Below, in pieces: positions 1-7,556 of a stretch of 64,000 nt of DNA. Each line of letters opens with the position of its first letter. Within the stretch, counting starts at the first letter, position 1. The notes below the pieces were generated by a model that ran no database searches, was not told the origin of the DNA, and saw only the letters and a list, made by a program, of their open reading frames with translations. Source of the DNA: AC-32 sp963715575 (lineage in GTDB: Bacteria; Actinomycetota; Thermoleophilia; Gaiellales; Gaiellaceae); contig OY970250.1 of assembly GCA_963715575.1 (NCBI GenBank), positions 2,418,001 through 2,482,000 of the forward strand. Direction: 5' to 3'. Made by a program: the position numbers and the translations under genes.

Positions 1-199
1 CGGTCGCGAGCTCGGCGTCGGAGACGCCGAAGGACGACAGGTCGACGCCGAGCGCGAGCAAGCCGGTCGGCAGTGGCGCGGTGAGATTCAAGCCGCCGAC
101 GGCGGGCCCGTCGAACGGGACGGGTTTCCCGGCGTAGGCCGGTTGAAGCGCGATGAGCGCAAGCAGCGCGGCAGCCGCGAGTGTGATGCGAGCCTTCAT
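1..199 (-). CDS. Secreted protein, N-terminal part only
   Basis: The first 66 codons of a minus-strand gene; the rest lies beyond the window edge. The ATG at 199 follows a strong purine-rich Shine-Dalgarno (GAGGGGGGAAG, complement of 200-210). The product begins MKARITLAAAALLALIAL and continues to a likely cleavage after AYA, a classical Sec signal peptide of about 23 residues, so the protein is exported. The visible mature part (starting GKPVPFDG) matches no family I recognise. It is divergent from the cyclase gene at 335, with a palindrome-rich 135-bp region between them. Function unknown. Confidence 0.7.
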   Translation of the reverse strand, partial: MKARITLAAAALLALIALQPAYAGKPVPFDGPAVGGLNLTAPLPTGLLALGVDLSSFGVSDAELAT

Positions 200-220
200 C
201 TTCCCCCCTCGAACGTGGCT

Positions 221-252
221 GGCATATGTCGTGAAGGTCATATGCCTATGAC
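221..252. promoter_or_regulatory. Nested palindromes in a divergent intergenic region
   Basis: GGCATATG (221-228) is the exact reverse complement of CATATGCC (239-246). Overlapping it, GTCATA (237-242) pairs with TATGAC (247-252) across four bases. The site is AT-rich in a GC-rich genome and sits between two divergent genes, so a repressor or activator operator is plausible. No regulator family is identified. Confidence 0.45.
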
Positions 253-322
253 TTTGAATCGAAACCCGATTGACGCGTCAGTCAGGTTCCGCGCGGAAGG
301 TCTCGTGGGCTCCGTTCGTTTC

Positions 323-328
323 TACACT
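323..328 (+). promoter_or_regulatory. -10 hexamer, leaderless promoter of the cyclase gene
   Basis: TACACT lies exactly six bases before the ATG at 335, so transcription would start at or next to the start codon. No Shine-Dalgarno is present. The same geometry recurs at many other genes in the window. Confidence 0.6.
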
Positions 329-334
329 TGAGGC

Positions 335-3256
335 ATGGAACGCAAGCTCGCCACGGTTCTGTTCGTCGACCTCGTCGATTCGACCGCGCTCGTCGCGGGC
401 GCGGATCCCGAGGTCGTGCGCCGCCGTGTCCAGCGGTACTTCGAGCGCGTCTCGCACTGCGTGACGACACACGGCGGGATCGTCGAGAAGTTCGCCGGGG
501 ACGCGGTGATGGCCGCTTTCGGGATCCCGCAGGCGCACGAGGACGACGCCGAGCGCGCGGTCCGCGCCGGCCTGGCGATGCTCGACTCGGTGCACGAGCT
601 CGAGCTCGAGGCGCGCATCGGGATCGAGTCCGGCGAGGTGGTCGCGGACGAGAGCGACTCGACCTTCGCCACGGGCGAGGCCGTCAACGTCGCCGCGCGG
701 CTGCAGCAGGCCGCCGAGCCGGGGCAGCTGCTGCTGGGCCCCGGCGCGCACCGGCTGGCCCTCGGCCGCGTCGAGGTCGAGGACGTCGGGCCCGTCGAGC
801 TGAAGGGGCTCGGGCGGGAGATCTGGGCCTGGCGTGCGCTGAGCGGCAAGGCCGAGGAGGTCCGCGAGCTGCAGCAGGCTCCGCTCGTCGGCCGCGACTC
901 CGAGCTCGAGCTGCTGCAGAACACCTACGACCGCGCGCTGCGCGACCGCCGCGCCCACCTGTTCACCATCTTCGGCGAGGCCGGGGTCGGCAAGAGCCGG
1001 CTCGCGCGCGAGTTCAGCCAGGCGATCGAGGGAGCGACCGTCCTCTCCGGCCGCAGCCTGCCCTACGGCGAAGGCGTCACCTACTGGCCGCTCGCCGAGA
1101 TGGTCAAGTGCGCGGCCGGGATCGTCGACGACGACCCGCTCGACGTTGCGATCGAGAAGCTGCGTTCGTTCTGCGAGGACGAGGTCGTGGCCGACCTGCT
1201 CGGGCTCGCCTCGGGCGTGCTCGAAGCGGTGCAGGCCGAGCGCAGCCAGCAGGAGATCGCCTGGGCGGGCCGCGAGTGGGCCCAGCGCGTCGCGCAGGAG
1301 CAGCCGCTCGTGCTCGTCTTCGAGGACATCCACTGGGCCGAGGAGCCGCTGCTCGAGCTGATCGAGCACCTCGTCACCTGGGTGCGCGAGGCGCCGCTGC
1401 TCGTGATCACGCTGGCGCGGCCCGAGCTGCTGGACATTCGTCCCGGCTGGGGCGGCGGCCGCGTGCGCGCGACCTCGATCGAGCTCGAGCCGCTCGGCCC
1501 GAGCGAGAGCGAGGAGCTGATCGACGCGCTCGGCGGCACGCTCGACCCGTCCGAGCGCCAGGCCGTGCTCGCCAAGACCGAGGGCAACCCGCTCTTCGTC
1601 GAGGAGACCGTGCGGATGCTGGCCGAGGACGGCTCCGACGGCATCGGCCGCATCCCGGACACGCTGCAGGCGCTGATCGCCGCGCGCATCGACCGGCTCG
1701 CGCCGGAGGCGAAGGCACTGCTCCAGCGCGCGGCCGTGATCGGGCGGATCTTCTGGGAGGGCGCGCTCGAGCGGCTCTCGCCGGAGCTCGACTCGCTCGA
1801 GGAGCCGCTCGACGACCTGCGGCTGCGCGAGTTCGTGCTCGACGAGGAGCGCTCCTCGATCCGCGGCGAGAAGGCCTACAAGTTCAAGCACGTCCTGATC
1901 CGCGAGGTCGCGTACTCGGGGCTGTCCAAGTCGGCCCGCGCCGAGCACCATGCGCGCTTCGCCGAGTGGCTGAAGGAGCGGGCCGGGGAGGAGCTGCTCG
2001 AGATCCGGGCCTTCCATCTCGACCGCGCAACCGCCCTGCTCGCCGAGCTCGACGGCGCGGCGCCGGTCGAGCTGCAGCGCGAGGCCGCGGAGGCGCTCAC
2101 CGAGGCCGGTCTGCGCGCCTTCGCGCGTGAGGCGAACCGCACCGGCCGCCAGCACTTCCTCCGTGCCCTCGAGCTCGAGCCGACGTTGCGGCGCCGCTAC
2201 CTGGCCGCGCGCGCGGCCGACCGGCTCAGCGACTTGCCGGCCGTTTCGCGCGAGATGGAAGAGGTGCTGGCCGCCGCGATCGCCGAAGGCGACGGTTGGA
2301 CCCAGGGCCGCGCGCTCGTGACGCTCGCCGAGGCGGCGGTGTTGCGCGAGGCGGACGTGAGCGCCGCCGAGCAGATGATCGACAACGCGCTCGAGGTGCT
2401 CGAGCCGGACGATCACAACGGCCGCTATCGCGCGCTCCGGGCGCGCGCCACGATCGCGTGGATGCGCGGCGACCTGGCCAAGGAGGAGCAGGTGATGCTC
2501 GAGGCACTCGAGCTCGCCCGCGCCTCCGAGCACAAGGGCTTCGAGAGCGAGGCCGCCGACGAGCTCGCGAGCGTGTACCTGGCGCGGCTCGAGTTCGACC
2601 GTGCCGAGCCGCTGATCGAGCAGGCCATCCTCCTCGCCGAGGAGAGCGGCAGTGCCGTGTCACGCGGGAGGGCGCTCCGCTTTGCCGGCCAGCTCCACCT
2701 GTACCGGCGCGAGCTCGATGACGCCGAGGCTGCGCTCGAGGCGGCCCGCGAGCACCTCGCCGAGGCCGGCGCCGCGTGGATGCTCGGCCGCACGCTCAAC
2801 TTCGCCGGGTGGACCGCGCGGCACAAGGGCGACCTCGCTCGCTCGGAGCGGCTCTTCCGCGAGTCGATCCGCATCCTCGCGCCACTGGAGGACCGTGCGA
2901 CGCTGTGCGAGACGCAGCGCTCGCTCGCCGAGCTCCTGCTCTCGCAGGGTCGGATCGACGAGGCTGAGCGGCTCGCACTCGCCGCGCGAGAGACGGTCGG
3001 GCCGCACGATGTCACCTCGCTCGCCACGACGACGATGTCGCTCGGCCTGGTGCGCGCCGCGCAGGGCCGCGACGAGGAGGCCGAGGATTTACTCCGTCAG
3101 GCGTATGACACGCTCGCCGCGACCGAGCACCGGAAGCACCAGTGCGAGCTCCTGGAGGCGCTGGTTCAGTTCCTGCGCGACCGCGGCCGCGAGGACGAGG
3201 CCGACGAGCTCGAAGCCCGCCGCGAAGGCGTCCTGGCCGAAGCCAGCACCGCCTGA
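335..3256 (+). CDS. Adenylate/guanylate cyclase-domain protein with AAA ATPase and TPR repeats
   Basis: A 973-residue cytoplasmic protein in three parts. Residues about 5-170 form a class III nucleotide cyclase homology domain. Metal-binding aspartates are D12 (in FVDLVDST) and D56 (in KFAGDAVMAAF), and N118 and R122 sit where the family has its ribose-binding Asn and transition-state Arg, so the domain looks catalytically competent; K52 suggests ATP preference. Residues about 185-560 are a STAND-like ATPase with Walker A GEAGVGKS (214-221) and Walker B LVLVFEDIHWAEE (325-337). The C-terminal 400 residues are TPR-like helices. No membrane segment or DNA-binding domain is seen. This architecture is common in actinobacteria as a signalling protein of unknown stimulus. 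The 3' end overlaps the convergent gene at 3166 by about 90 bp. Confidence 0.9.
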   Translation: MERKLATVLFVDLVDSTALVAGADPEVVRRRVQRYFERVSHCVTTHGGIVEKFAGDAVMAAFGIPQAHEDDAERAVRAGLAMLDSVHELELEARIGIESGEVVADESDSTFATGEAVNVAARLQQAAEPGQLLLGPGAHRLALGRVEVEDVGPVELKGLGREIWAWRALSGKAEEVRELQQAPLVGRDSELELLQNTYDRALRDRRAHLFTIFGEAGVGKSRLAREFSQAIEGATVLSGRSLPYGEGVTYWPLAEMVKCAAGIVDDDPLDVAIEKLRSFCEDEVVADLLGLASGVLEAVQAERSQQEIAWAGREWAQRVAQEQPLVLVFEDIHWAEEPLLELIEHLVTWVREAPLLVITLARPELLDIRPGWGGGRVRATSIELEPLGPSESEELIDALGGTLDPSERQAVLAKTEGNPLFVEETVRMLAEDGSDGIGRIPDTLQALIAARIDRLAPEAKALLQRAAVIGRIFWEGALERLSPELDSLEEPLDDLRLREFVLDEERSSIRGEKAYKFKHVLIREVAYSGLSKSARAEHHARFAEWLKERAGEELLEIRAFHLDRATALLAELDGAAPVELQREAAEALTEAGLRAFAREANRTGRQHFLRALELEPTLRRRYLAARAADRLSDLPAVSREMEEVLAAAIAEGDGWTQGRALVTLAEAAVLREADVSAAEQMIDNALEVLEPDDHNGRYRALRARATIAWMRGDLAKEEQVMLEALELARASEHKGFESEAADELASVYLARLEFDRAEPLIEQAILLAEESGSAVSRGRALRFAGQLHLYRRELDDAEAALEAAREHLAEAGAAWMLGRTLNFAGWTARHKGDLARSERLFRESIRILAPLEDRATLCETQRSLAELLLSQGRIDEAERLALAARETVGPHDVTSLATTTMSLGLVRAAQGRDEEAEDLLRQAYDTLAATEHRKHQCELLEALVQFLRDRGREDEADELEARREGVLAEASTA

Positions 3257-4047
3257 ATCGCGAGGCTCGACTCGAGCTCGGGCGACTCGGAGATCACGGT
3301 CGCCGGCCGCTTGAACTTCCGCAAGGCCTTGCGTAGCGGGTCGGCGCGGAGCGTGCCTTCGCCGTAGGGCAGGTGCTTGGTTTCGTTCCGGTTCGCGTAC
3401 GCGATGTCTGAGAAGTGGACGTGGAAGGGCGCCTTCGGCTCGAGCACCTCGTCGGCGGCCCCCAGCGCGGCCGCGAACGGCTCGACCGTTGTGTAGGCGC
3501 CGTCGCTCGTCGCGTGCAGGTGTGCGAAATCGATCACCGGGCGGACCCAACCGCAGCGCCGCGAGATCTCGAGCACGTCCTCGAGGCTGCCGATCTCGCG
3601 TACCCGGCCCATCACCTCGACGCCGAAGGGCACCGCGCGGTCTTTGCCCTCGAGGCGCTCGCGGAGCTCCTGGAGCTGCTCGACGATCGAGTCGATCGCC
3701 GCCGCGCGCTCCCGCCCGAGCAGGAAGCCCGGGTGGAAGACGACGAGCTCGGCGCCGGCGGCCTTCGCGATGCCGGCCGAGTGGTCGAGCATCCCGACCG
3801 CCATGCGCTGCTTCTTGTCGCGCTCCACGTGGCCCATGAAGCCGGCGATCGGCGCGTGCACCGAGAGCACGATCCCGGCCTCGCGCGCGAGAGCCCCGAA
3901 GCGATCGGCCCAGGCGTAGTCCATCCAGAAGCCGCCCTCGAAGTCGATCTCGCACGCGTCGAAGCCCCGCTTCTGCAGCATCGAGACGGCGGTCTTCGGG
4001 CTGCGTCGCGACGGGACGCGCGCAGGACCGAAATGCACCTTTCCCAC
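3166..4047 (-). CDS. Endonuclease IV-like TIM-barrel protein
   Basis: A 293-residue protein of the xylose isomerase-like/AP endonuclease 2 TIM-barrel fold. Candidate metal ligands appear in the expected order: CEIDFEG (~35), VVFHPG (~105), FGVEVM (~145), VIDFAHLH (~170), HVHFSD (~210) and VISESP (~250). HVHFSD followed by a Lys/His-rich stretch resembles archaeal-type endonuclease IV, which nicks DNA 5' to abasic sites. A sugar isomerase/epimerase role cannot be excluded from sequence alone. The last ~25 residues are low-complexity Ser/Arg and lie antisense to the end of the upstream cyclase gene, so they may be an unconserved tail. The ATG at 4047 diverges from the small gene at 4091. Confidence 0.8.
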   Translation of the reverse strand: MGKVHFGPARVPSRRSPKTAVSMLQKRGFDACEIDFEGGFWMDYAWADRFGALAREAGIVLSVHAPIAGFMGHVERDKKQRMAVGMLDHSAGIAKAAGAELVVFHPGFLLGRERAAAIDSIVEQLQELRERLEGKDRAVPFGVEVMGRVREIGSLEDVLEISRRCGWVRPVIDFAHLHATSDGAYTTVEPFAAALGAADEVLEPKAPFHVHFSDIAYANRNETKHLPYGEGTLRADPLRKALRKFKRPATVISESPELESSLAIQAVLASARTPSRRASSSSASSSRPRSRRN

Positions 4048-4078
4048 GCAGGGATCGTATGTCGTCCGGTGGCCCAGC

Positions 4079-4084
4079 TACCTT
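4079..4084 (+). promoter_or_regulatory. -10 hexamer, leaderless promoter
   Basis: TACCTT is followed by six bases and the ATG at 4091, with no Shine-Dalgarno. This is the same spacing as at 323, 4344 and 10938. Confidence 0.5.
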
Positions 4085-4090
4085 CGCGCC

Positions 4091-4333
4091 ATGGTCAAGC
4101 GTCCTTCCCGCATCGACCTGCTCGAGCTCGACATCGACCTCCGGCTGGCCGATCTCTGGCGCGAAGCCACCGACATCGGCGACTGGAACCTCGAGGTGGT
4201 CGCGGCCTTCATGCGGGCGGCCTACGGCAAGGGCTACTGCGACGCGCTCACCGAGGACAACCCGGGCAGCCTCTGCGAGGAGCACGGCTACCGGATCCCG
4301 ACGCGCAAGACCGAGCCCGCGCGCGAGCGCTGA
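4091..4333 (+). CDS. Small conserved-looking protein, function unknown
   Basis: An 80-residue soluble acidic protein with mixed helix-forming sequence. Notable are WNLEVVAAFMRAAYGKGYCDAL in the middle (quoted in part: AAFMRAAYGKGYCDAL) and a basic C-terminus ending KTEPARER. No signal peptide or membrane segment. Codon use matches its neighbours and a leaderless -10 precedes it, so the gene is probably real. I do not recognise the family. It lies just upstream of ccmE, but ccmE has its own -10, so a shared function need not follow. Confidence 0.65.
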   Translation: MVKRPSRIDLLELDIDLRLADLWREATDIGDWNLEVVAAFMRAAYGKGYCDALTEDNPGSLCEEHGYRIPTRKTEPARER

Positions 4334-4343
4334 CGCCTCGACG

Positions 4344-4349
4344 TACAAT
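4344..4349 (+). promoter_or_regulatory. -10 hexamer, leaderless promoter of ccmE
   Basis: TACAAT, close to the -10 consensus TATAAT, lies six bases before the GTG at 4356. This supports the GTG as the true start rather than an upstream in-frame codon. Confidence 0.6.
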
Positions 4350-4355
4350 CCCCTC

Positions 4356-4757
4356 GTGGCCCGGAACCCGCGTTCCGTCCGTCTCGTGCTCGCGCTCTCG
4401 GTGGCGGCGGTGCTCGCGGTCTTCCTGCTCTACGTCTCGATCGCCGGCGGCCGCACTGCGCAGTTCTCGCCGAGCGAGGTCAAAGGCCACAACGACCTGG
4501 TCTCGCTCTACGGCCGCGTCGTCGGTCCCGTGCAAGGGGCGGGATATGCAAGCGACGGCCTGCGCTTCCGCGTCGCCGACCGGAAGGGCACCACGAGCGT
4601 GCCCGTCGTCTACCACGGCAGCGTGCCCGACCAGTTCAAGGTCGGCCGCGAAGTGATCGTCGACGGCCGCTATGAGCATGGCACCTTCGTCGCCAAGCGG
4701 AACACGCTGGTGACGAAGTGCCCGTCCAAGTACGCGCCTGCGTCGAAGAAGACTTAG
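4356..4757 (+). CDS. ccmE: Cytochrome c maturation protein CcmE, CxxxY type
   Basis: A 133-residue membrane-anchored heme chaperone of the System I cytochrome c maturation pathway. One N-terminal membrane helix (~residues 9-30) is followed by an OB-fold domain; the YGRVVGPVQ, LRFRVAD, VPVVYHG and EVIVDGRY strands match CcmE. In classical CcmE heme is bound covalently by the His of HxxxY. Here the motif is CPSKY (~residues 123-127), so Cys replaces His, as described for archaeal and Desulfovibrio CcmE. The protein carries heme from the CcmC/CcmD module to the ligase. The GTG start follows a TACAAT box by six bases. Downstream genes encode a lipoprotein and a CcmI-like protein, in line with a cytochrome maturation block. 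Confidence 0.85.
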   Translation: MARNPRSVRLVLALSVAAVLAVFLLYVSIAGGRTAQFSPSEVKGHNDLVSLYGRVVGPVQGAGYASDGLRFRVADRKGTTSVPVVYHGSVPDQFKVGREVIVDGRYEHGTFVAKRNTLVTKCPSKYAPASKKT

Positions 4758-5088
4758 CGCGCTCCTCGTCGTCGCGCTGCTGACCGGCTGCGGTGGCGGA
4801 GGCTCGAAGCAGGCGAGTCCGATCTGCAAGCGCGAGGCCCTGGGCGCCGGCGAGCACGCCGGCTCGATCCTGGTGCACTACGGCGGCGTCACCGTCTACC
4901 CGGCCGACGTGGCGCTGCTGCTGCTGAAAAACTCGCTCGAGCGGTTCGACCACGACGACTGTCCGAACCAGGCCCTCGGCCGGGAGCTGAAGCGCCGGTT
5001 CTCTCCCCGCGAGCGGGCCAGCCTGCTCGCGCTCGTCCCGCGGCCCACGGCAGCGCGGATTCACTCGGCGCTGAACTCGGTACCCTGA
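4738..5088 (+). CDS. Putative lipoprotein, probable CTG start
   Basis: The frame opens after a stop at 4711 and contains no ATG, GTG or TTG before 4873. Starting at the CTG at 4738 gives a textbook lipoprotein signal: four arginines, a hydrophobic stretch LSALLVVAL and the lipobox LTGC followed by a Gly run. A start at the GTG at 4873 would delete all of this. The 116-residue product has two further Cys in the mature part (PICKRE, DDCPNQ) that could form a disulfide. It overlaps the ccmE end by 20 bp and ends seven bases before the CcmI-like gene, so it is probably co-transcribed and may act with them outside the membrane. The family is not recognised. Confidence 0.65.
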   Translation: MRRRRLSALLVVALLTGCGGGGSKQASPICKREALGAGEHAGSILVHYGGVTVYPADVALLLLKNSLERFDHDDCPNQALGRELKRRFSPRERASLLALVPRPTAARIHSALNSVP

Positions 5089-5094
5089 GCGCCG

Positions 5095-5409
5095 ATGTGG
5101 CTCGCGGTCGGAGTCCTGCTCGCCGTCGCCTGCGTGCTGCTCGTGGCCGCGCCGTTCCTGCGCGACCCGCAGCCGGCGGGCGACCGGCTGGACGAGCCGG
5201 GTGCGCCCGAGCTGGAGCGGATCGCCCTGGCCGAGGAGCGTGACCGGGCGTTGGCAGCGCTCAAGGAGCTCGAATTCGACCACCGCACCGGCAAGGTCTC
5301 GGACGCCGACTATCGCGCCCAGGTCGGGCCGCTGCGCCGACGCGCCGCCGAGGCGCTTCGGGCGCTCGACCCCGAACGCTCGAAGGAGCCGCTCCATGCC
5401 CGCCGCTAG
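5095..5409 (+). CDS. CcmI-like cytochrome c biogenesis protein
   Basis: A 104-residue protein: one N-terminal membrane helix (~residues 2-21), then a charged helical region containing ALAALKELEFDHRTGKVSDADY. That segment is typical of the CcmI/CycH N-terminal domain, where a short helix pair follows the first membrane span. Full-length CcmI has a C-terminal TPR domain that binds apocytochrome c; it is absent, so this is the minimal form. It sits directly after the lipoprotein gene and overlaps the zinc-ribbon gene by 14 bp. Assignment rests on the motif and the ccmE context. Confidence 0.7.
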   Translation: MWLAVGVLLAVACVLLVAAPFLRDPQPAGDRLDEPGAPELERIALAEERDRALAALKELEFDHRTGKVSDADYRAQVGPLRRRAAEALRALDPERSKEPLHARR

Positions 5410-6073
5410 CTGCGAGAACTGCGGCTCGAAGCTGCCGAAGGGGAGTCGCTTCTGCCCCGAGTGCGGTGCGCGCGTCGGCGCCGGGCCCGGTGAGACTGCG
5501 GTCGAGGAGGTCCCGCCGGAGGAGACCGGCCAGGTCCCGGTCGAGTACGAGACCGCGAGGCCGCGCTACTTCGGCGTCTTCCGGCCGGCCAAGGCGCTGG
5601 CGCCCGTCTTCCGGGCCCTGCGCGAGACCACCGGCTACGCCGTCGAGTCGGTCGCCGTCCACTCCACCGCGCGCGTGGAGCTCTACCGGCTGCGCCGCGA
5701 GCTGACCGACCTGCTGGCGCAACGGGCCGAATCCGCCCGCCTGCTCGGAGAAGCGGTGTACGCTCACGACGAGGAAGGGACGAAAACGGCCCGAGAGCAG
5801 CTGGCAGGGCTCGACGGGCTCGTCAGCGCGAAGGAGGAAGAGATGGAGCGAACAGCCGCACACGCCATGGAGCGGATCGAGCGCGCGCAGCTCCAGGTGC
5901 AGCCGACCCAGATCGAGCCGCCGGCGCCCGCGCCCGAGCCGTTCCCGGAGCCGAGCCCGCCGCCCCAGCCGGTTCCCGTCCCGGAGCCGATGCCCGAGCC
6001 GTCGGAGCCGCCGGGGCCCGCGCACGTCCCCGAGCCCACGCCGGCTCCGAGCCCGCCGCCGGGCCCCGAGTAA
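5396..6073 (+). CDS. Zinc-ribbon protein with proline-rich tail
   Basis: 225 residues starting at the ATG at 5396, inside the end of the previous gene. An N-terminal zinc ribbon (CENCGS and CPECGA, two CxxC knuckles, residues ~6-29) is followed by a helical region of ~120 residues with heptad-like charge patterns. The last ~60 residues are almost entirely Pro-Glu/Pro-Ser repeats. No membrane helix. The middle part (PRYFGVFRPAKALAPVFRAL) looks conserved-domain-like but I do not recognise it. The ribbon suggests a structural zinc and protein-protein contact rather than catalysis. Confidence 0.75.
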   Translation: MPAASCENCGSKLPKGSRFCPECGARVGAGPGETAVEEVPPEETGQVPVEYETARPRYFGVFRPAKALAPVFRALRETTGYAVESVAVHSTARVELYRLRRELTDLLAQRAESARLLGEAVYAHDEEGTKTAREQLAGLDGLVSAKEEEMERTAAHAMERIERAQLQVQPTQIEPPAPAPEPFPEPSPPPQPVPVPEPMPEPSEPPGPAHVPEPTPAPSPPPGPE

Positions 6074-6076
6074 ACC

Positions 6077-6100
6077 GCGGCGGGCAGGGACGCCCGCCGC
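6077..6100 (+). terminator. Strong GC hairpin after the zinc-ribbon gene
   Basis: GCGGCGGGC (6077-6085) pairs perfectly with GCCCGCCGC (6092-6100) around a six-base loop. There is no T-run after it, so it may terminate poorly or only stabilise the 3' end. It lies just past the stop codon at 6073. Confidence 0.5.
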
Positions 6101-6119
6101 ACCGCCGAAGTCACGCGCG

Positions 6120-7307
6120 ATGCGCTTCCGTCGCTGGTTTCCGCTGATCCTGGCCCTCGCGGCCGTCGCGGCGACCCCTGCCAGCGGCGATGTCGCAAGC
6201 CGCAAGCAGACGATCGACGCGCGCCTCCAGCGAGCGCAGGCCAAGCTCGCCTGGGCGCAGCAGCGTGAGCTCACGCTCGCGGGCCAGATCGCCAGCATCA
6301 ACGGCGAGATCCGGACACTCGCCTCCCAGGTCGGCGTCGTCGCGACCCGGCTCGCGCCGCTGGAGCGCGACCTCGAGCTGCACCAGGAGAAGCTCGACCG
6401 CCTGACCGAGCTCTTCCAGGTGCAGACCAGCCGCTTCCACTTCTACCGCAGCGAGTATCAGGCGCTGCTCGACCGGCTCGGCAACCGCCTGGTCGACCTG
6501 TACGAGAACGGCGAGCCGGGCTCGCTCGAGGTGCTCTTCAACTCCAACAGCGTCACCGACCTGTTCGAGCGGGCGCAGGTGGTCGACTCGGTCATCGCGC
6601 AGGACAGCTCGATCGCCGGCCAGGTCGGCAACGCGAAGGAGCGAGTCCGCAAGCAGCGCGAGCTCACGAAGCGCTTCCGCTCCCTCGCCGCCGCCGAGGT
6701 GCGCACGATCGGTGTGCGAACCAACCAGGTGCGCGCGCTGAGGGACCAGCTGCTCGCCAGCGAGAACCGGCTGGCGGCTGCTCGCGTGTCCAAGCGGGAA
6801 GCCTTGCGCAACGTCAAGGAGTCGAAGGCCGAGTACCTGCACGAGGTAGCCGGGCTGCAGGCCGCGAGCGCCGCACTCGCCTCGCGGATCCGCTCGGCCC
6901 AGTCGTCGTACTCGTACGCGCCCGGCGACACCACGCCGTCGGCGGCGGGCTTCATCTGGCCCGTCAACGGCCCGGTCACGAGCCCGTTCGGCTGGCGCTG
7001 GGGCCGCATGCACGAGGGCATCGACATCGGCATCGGCTACGGGACGCCGATCCACGCTGCCGCCTCGGGCCGCGTCGTCTACGCCGGCTGGATGTCCGGC
7101 TACGGCAACCTGGTCGCAATCGACCACGGCCGCGGGATCTCGACCGCCTACGGCCACCAGTCGAGCATCGCGGTCTCGCTCGGCCAGATCGTCTCGCAGG
7201 GGCAGACGATCGGCTACGTCGGCTGCACCGGCCACTGCTTCGGCCCGCACCTGCACTTCGAGGTGCGGATCAACGGCGCGCCGGTCGATCCGCTCGGGTA
7301 TCTCTAG
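6120..7307 (+). CDS. Secreted M23 peptidase with coiled coil (EnvC/NlpD-like)
   Basis: A 395-residue exported protein. A signal peptide (~residues 1-23, cleavage near ASG) precedes two long coiled-coil stretches (~25-130 and ~165-270). The C-terminal M23 peptidase domain follows (~285-395). Zinc ligands are visible: HEGIDI (first His and Asp) and HLHFE (HxH); a further catalytic His lies in YGHQS. The domain is therefore likely an active endopeptidase, probably cutting peptidoglycan cross-bridges during daughter-cell separation. Coiled-coil M23 proteins are often controlled by FtsEX; no ftsEX is in the window. The gene stands alone between a hairpin upstream and a short membrane-protein gene downstream. 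Confidence 0.9.
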   Translation: MRFRRWFPLILALAAVAATPASGDVASRKQTIDARLQRAQAKLAWAQQRELTLAGQIASINGEIRTLASQVGVVATRLAPLERDLELHQEKLDRLTELFQVQTSRFHFYRSEYQALLDRLGNRLVDLYENGEPGSLEVLFNSNSVTDLFERAQVVDSVIAQDSSIAGQVGNAKERVRKQRELTKRFRSLAAAEVRTIGVRTNQVRALRDQLLASENRLAAARVSKREALRNVKESKAEYLHEVAGLQAASAALASRIRSAQSSYSYAPGDTTPSAAGFIWPVNGPVTSPFGWRWGRMHEGIDIGIGYGTPIHAAASGRVVYAGWMSGYGNLVAIDHGRGISTAYGHQSSIAVSLGQIVSQGQTIGYVGCTGHCFGPHLHFEVRINGAPVDPLGYL

Positions 7308-7367
7308 GGGTGTAAAACCGCTCTCTGCGGGAACTTCCCGGCGAGACGAAAAAGGAGGGGTTCCCGA

Positions 7368-7523
7368 ATGCTCGCTCTGTTGCTCGTTCTGCTGCTGGCG
7401 CTGATCCTGTTCGGCGTCGGCTTTGCGCTCAAGTTCCTGTGGATCGTCGCGGCGATCGTGCTCGCGCTCTGGCTGATCGGCTTTCTCGCCAGAGGCCCAG
7501 AAGCACGCTGGTACAGGTGGTAG
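7368..7523 (+). CDS. Very small hydrophobic membrane protein
   Basis: A 51-residue protein starting at the ATG at 7368, preceded by a strong Shine-Dalgarno (AAAGGAGGGG, 7351-7360). It is nearly all hydrophobic up to residue ~43 (two short membrane segments or one hairpin), with a basic aromatic tail ARWYRW. Small proteins like this are common in actinobacteria and are often stress-linked; I do not assign a function. It ends at 7523, five bases before a perfect 10-bp hairpin shared with convergent mntH. Confidence 0.7.
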   Translation: MLALLLVLLLALILFGVGFALKFLWIVAAIVLALWLIGFLARGPEARWYRW

Positions 7524-7527
7524 CGCC

Positions 7528-7556
7528 GCTAGGCCAGGCCGAAGGTCTGGCCTAGC
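7528..7556. terminator. Bidirectional terminator between the small membrane gene and mntH
   Basis: GCTAGGCCAG (7528-7537) pairs perfectly with CTGGCCTAGC (7547-7556) around a nine-base loop. It spans the mntH stop codon and follows the stop of the plus-strand gene by five bases, so it can serve both convergent units. Confidence 0.65.

Noticed and set aside
278..2533. 751-codon minus-strand frame opposite the cyclase gene
   Set aside because: Low-complexity Arg/Leu/Glu product, exact shadow of a gene with clear cyclase and Walker motifs.
6077..6100. Classical rho-independent terminator
   Set aside because: The 9-bp hairpin is perfect but has no downstream T-tract, so it is listed only as a terminator-like hairpin with moderate confidence.
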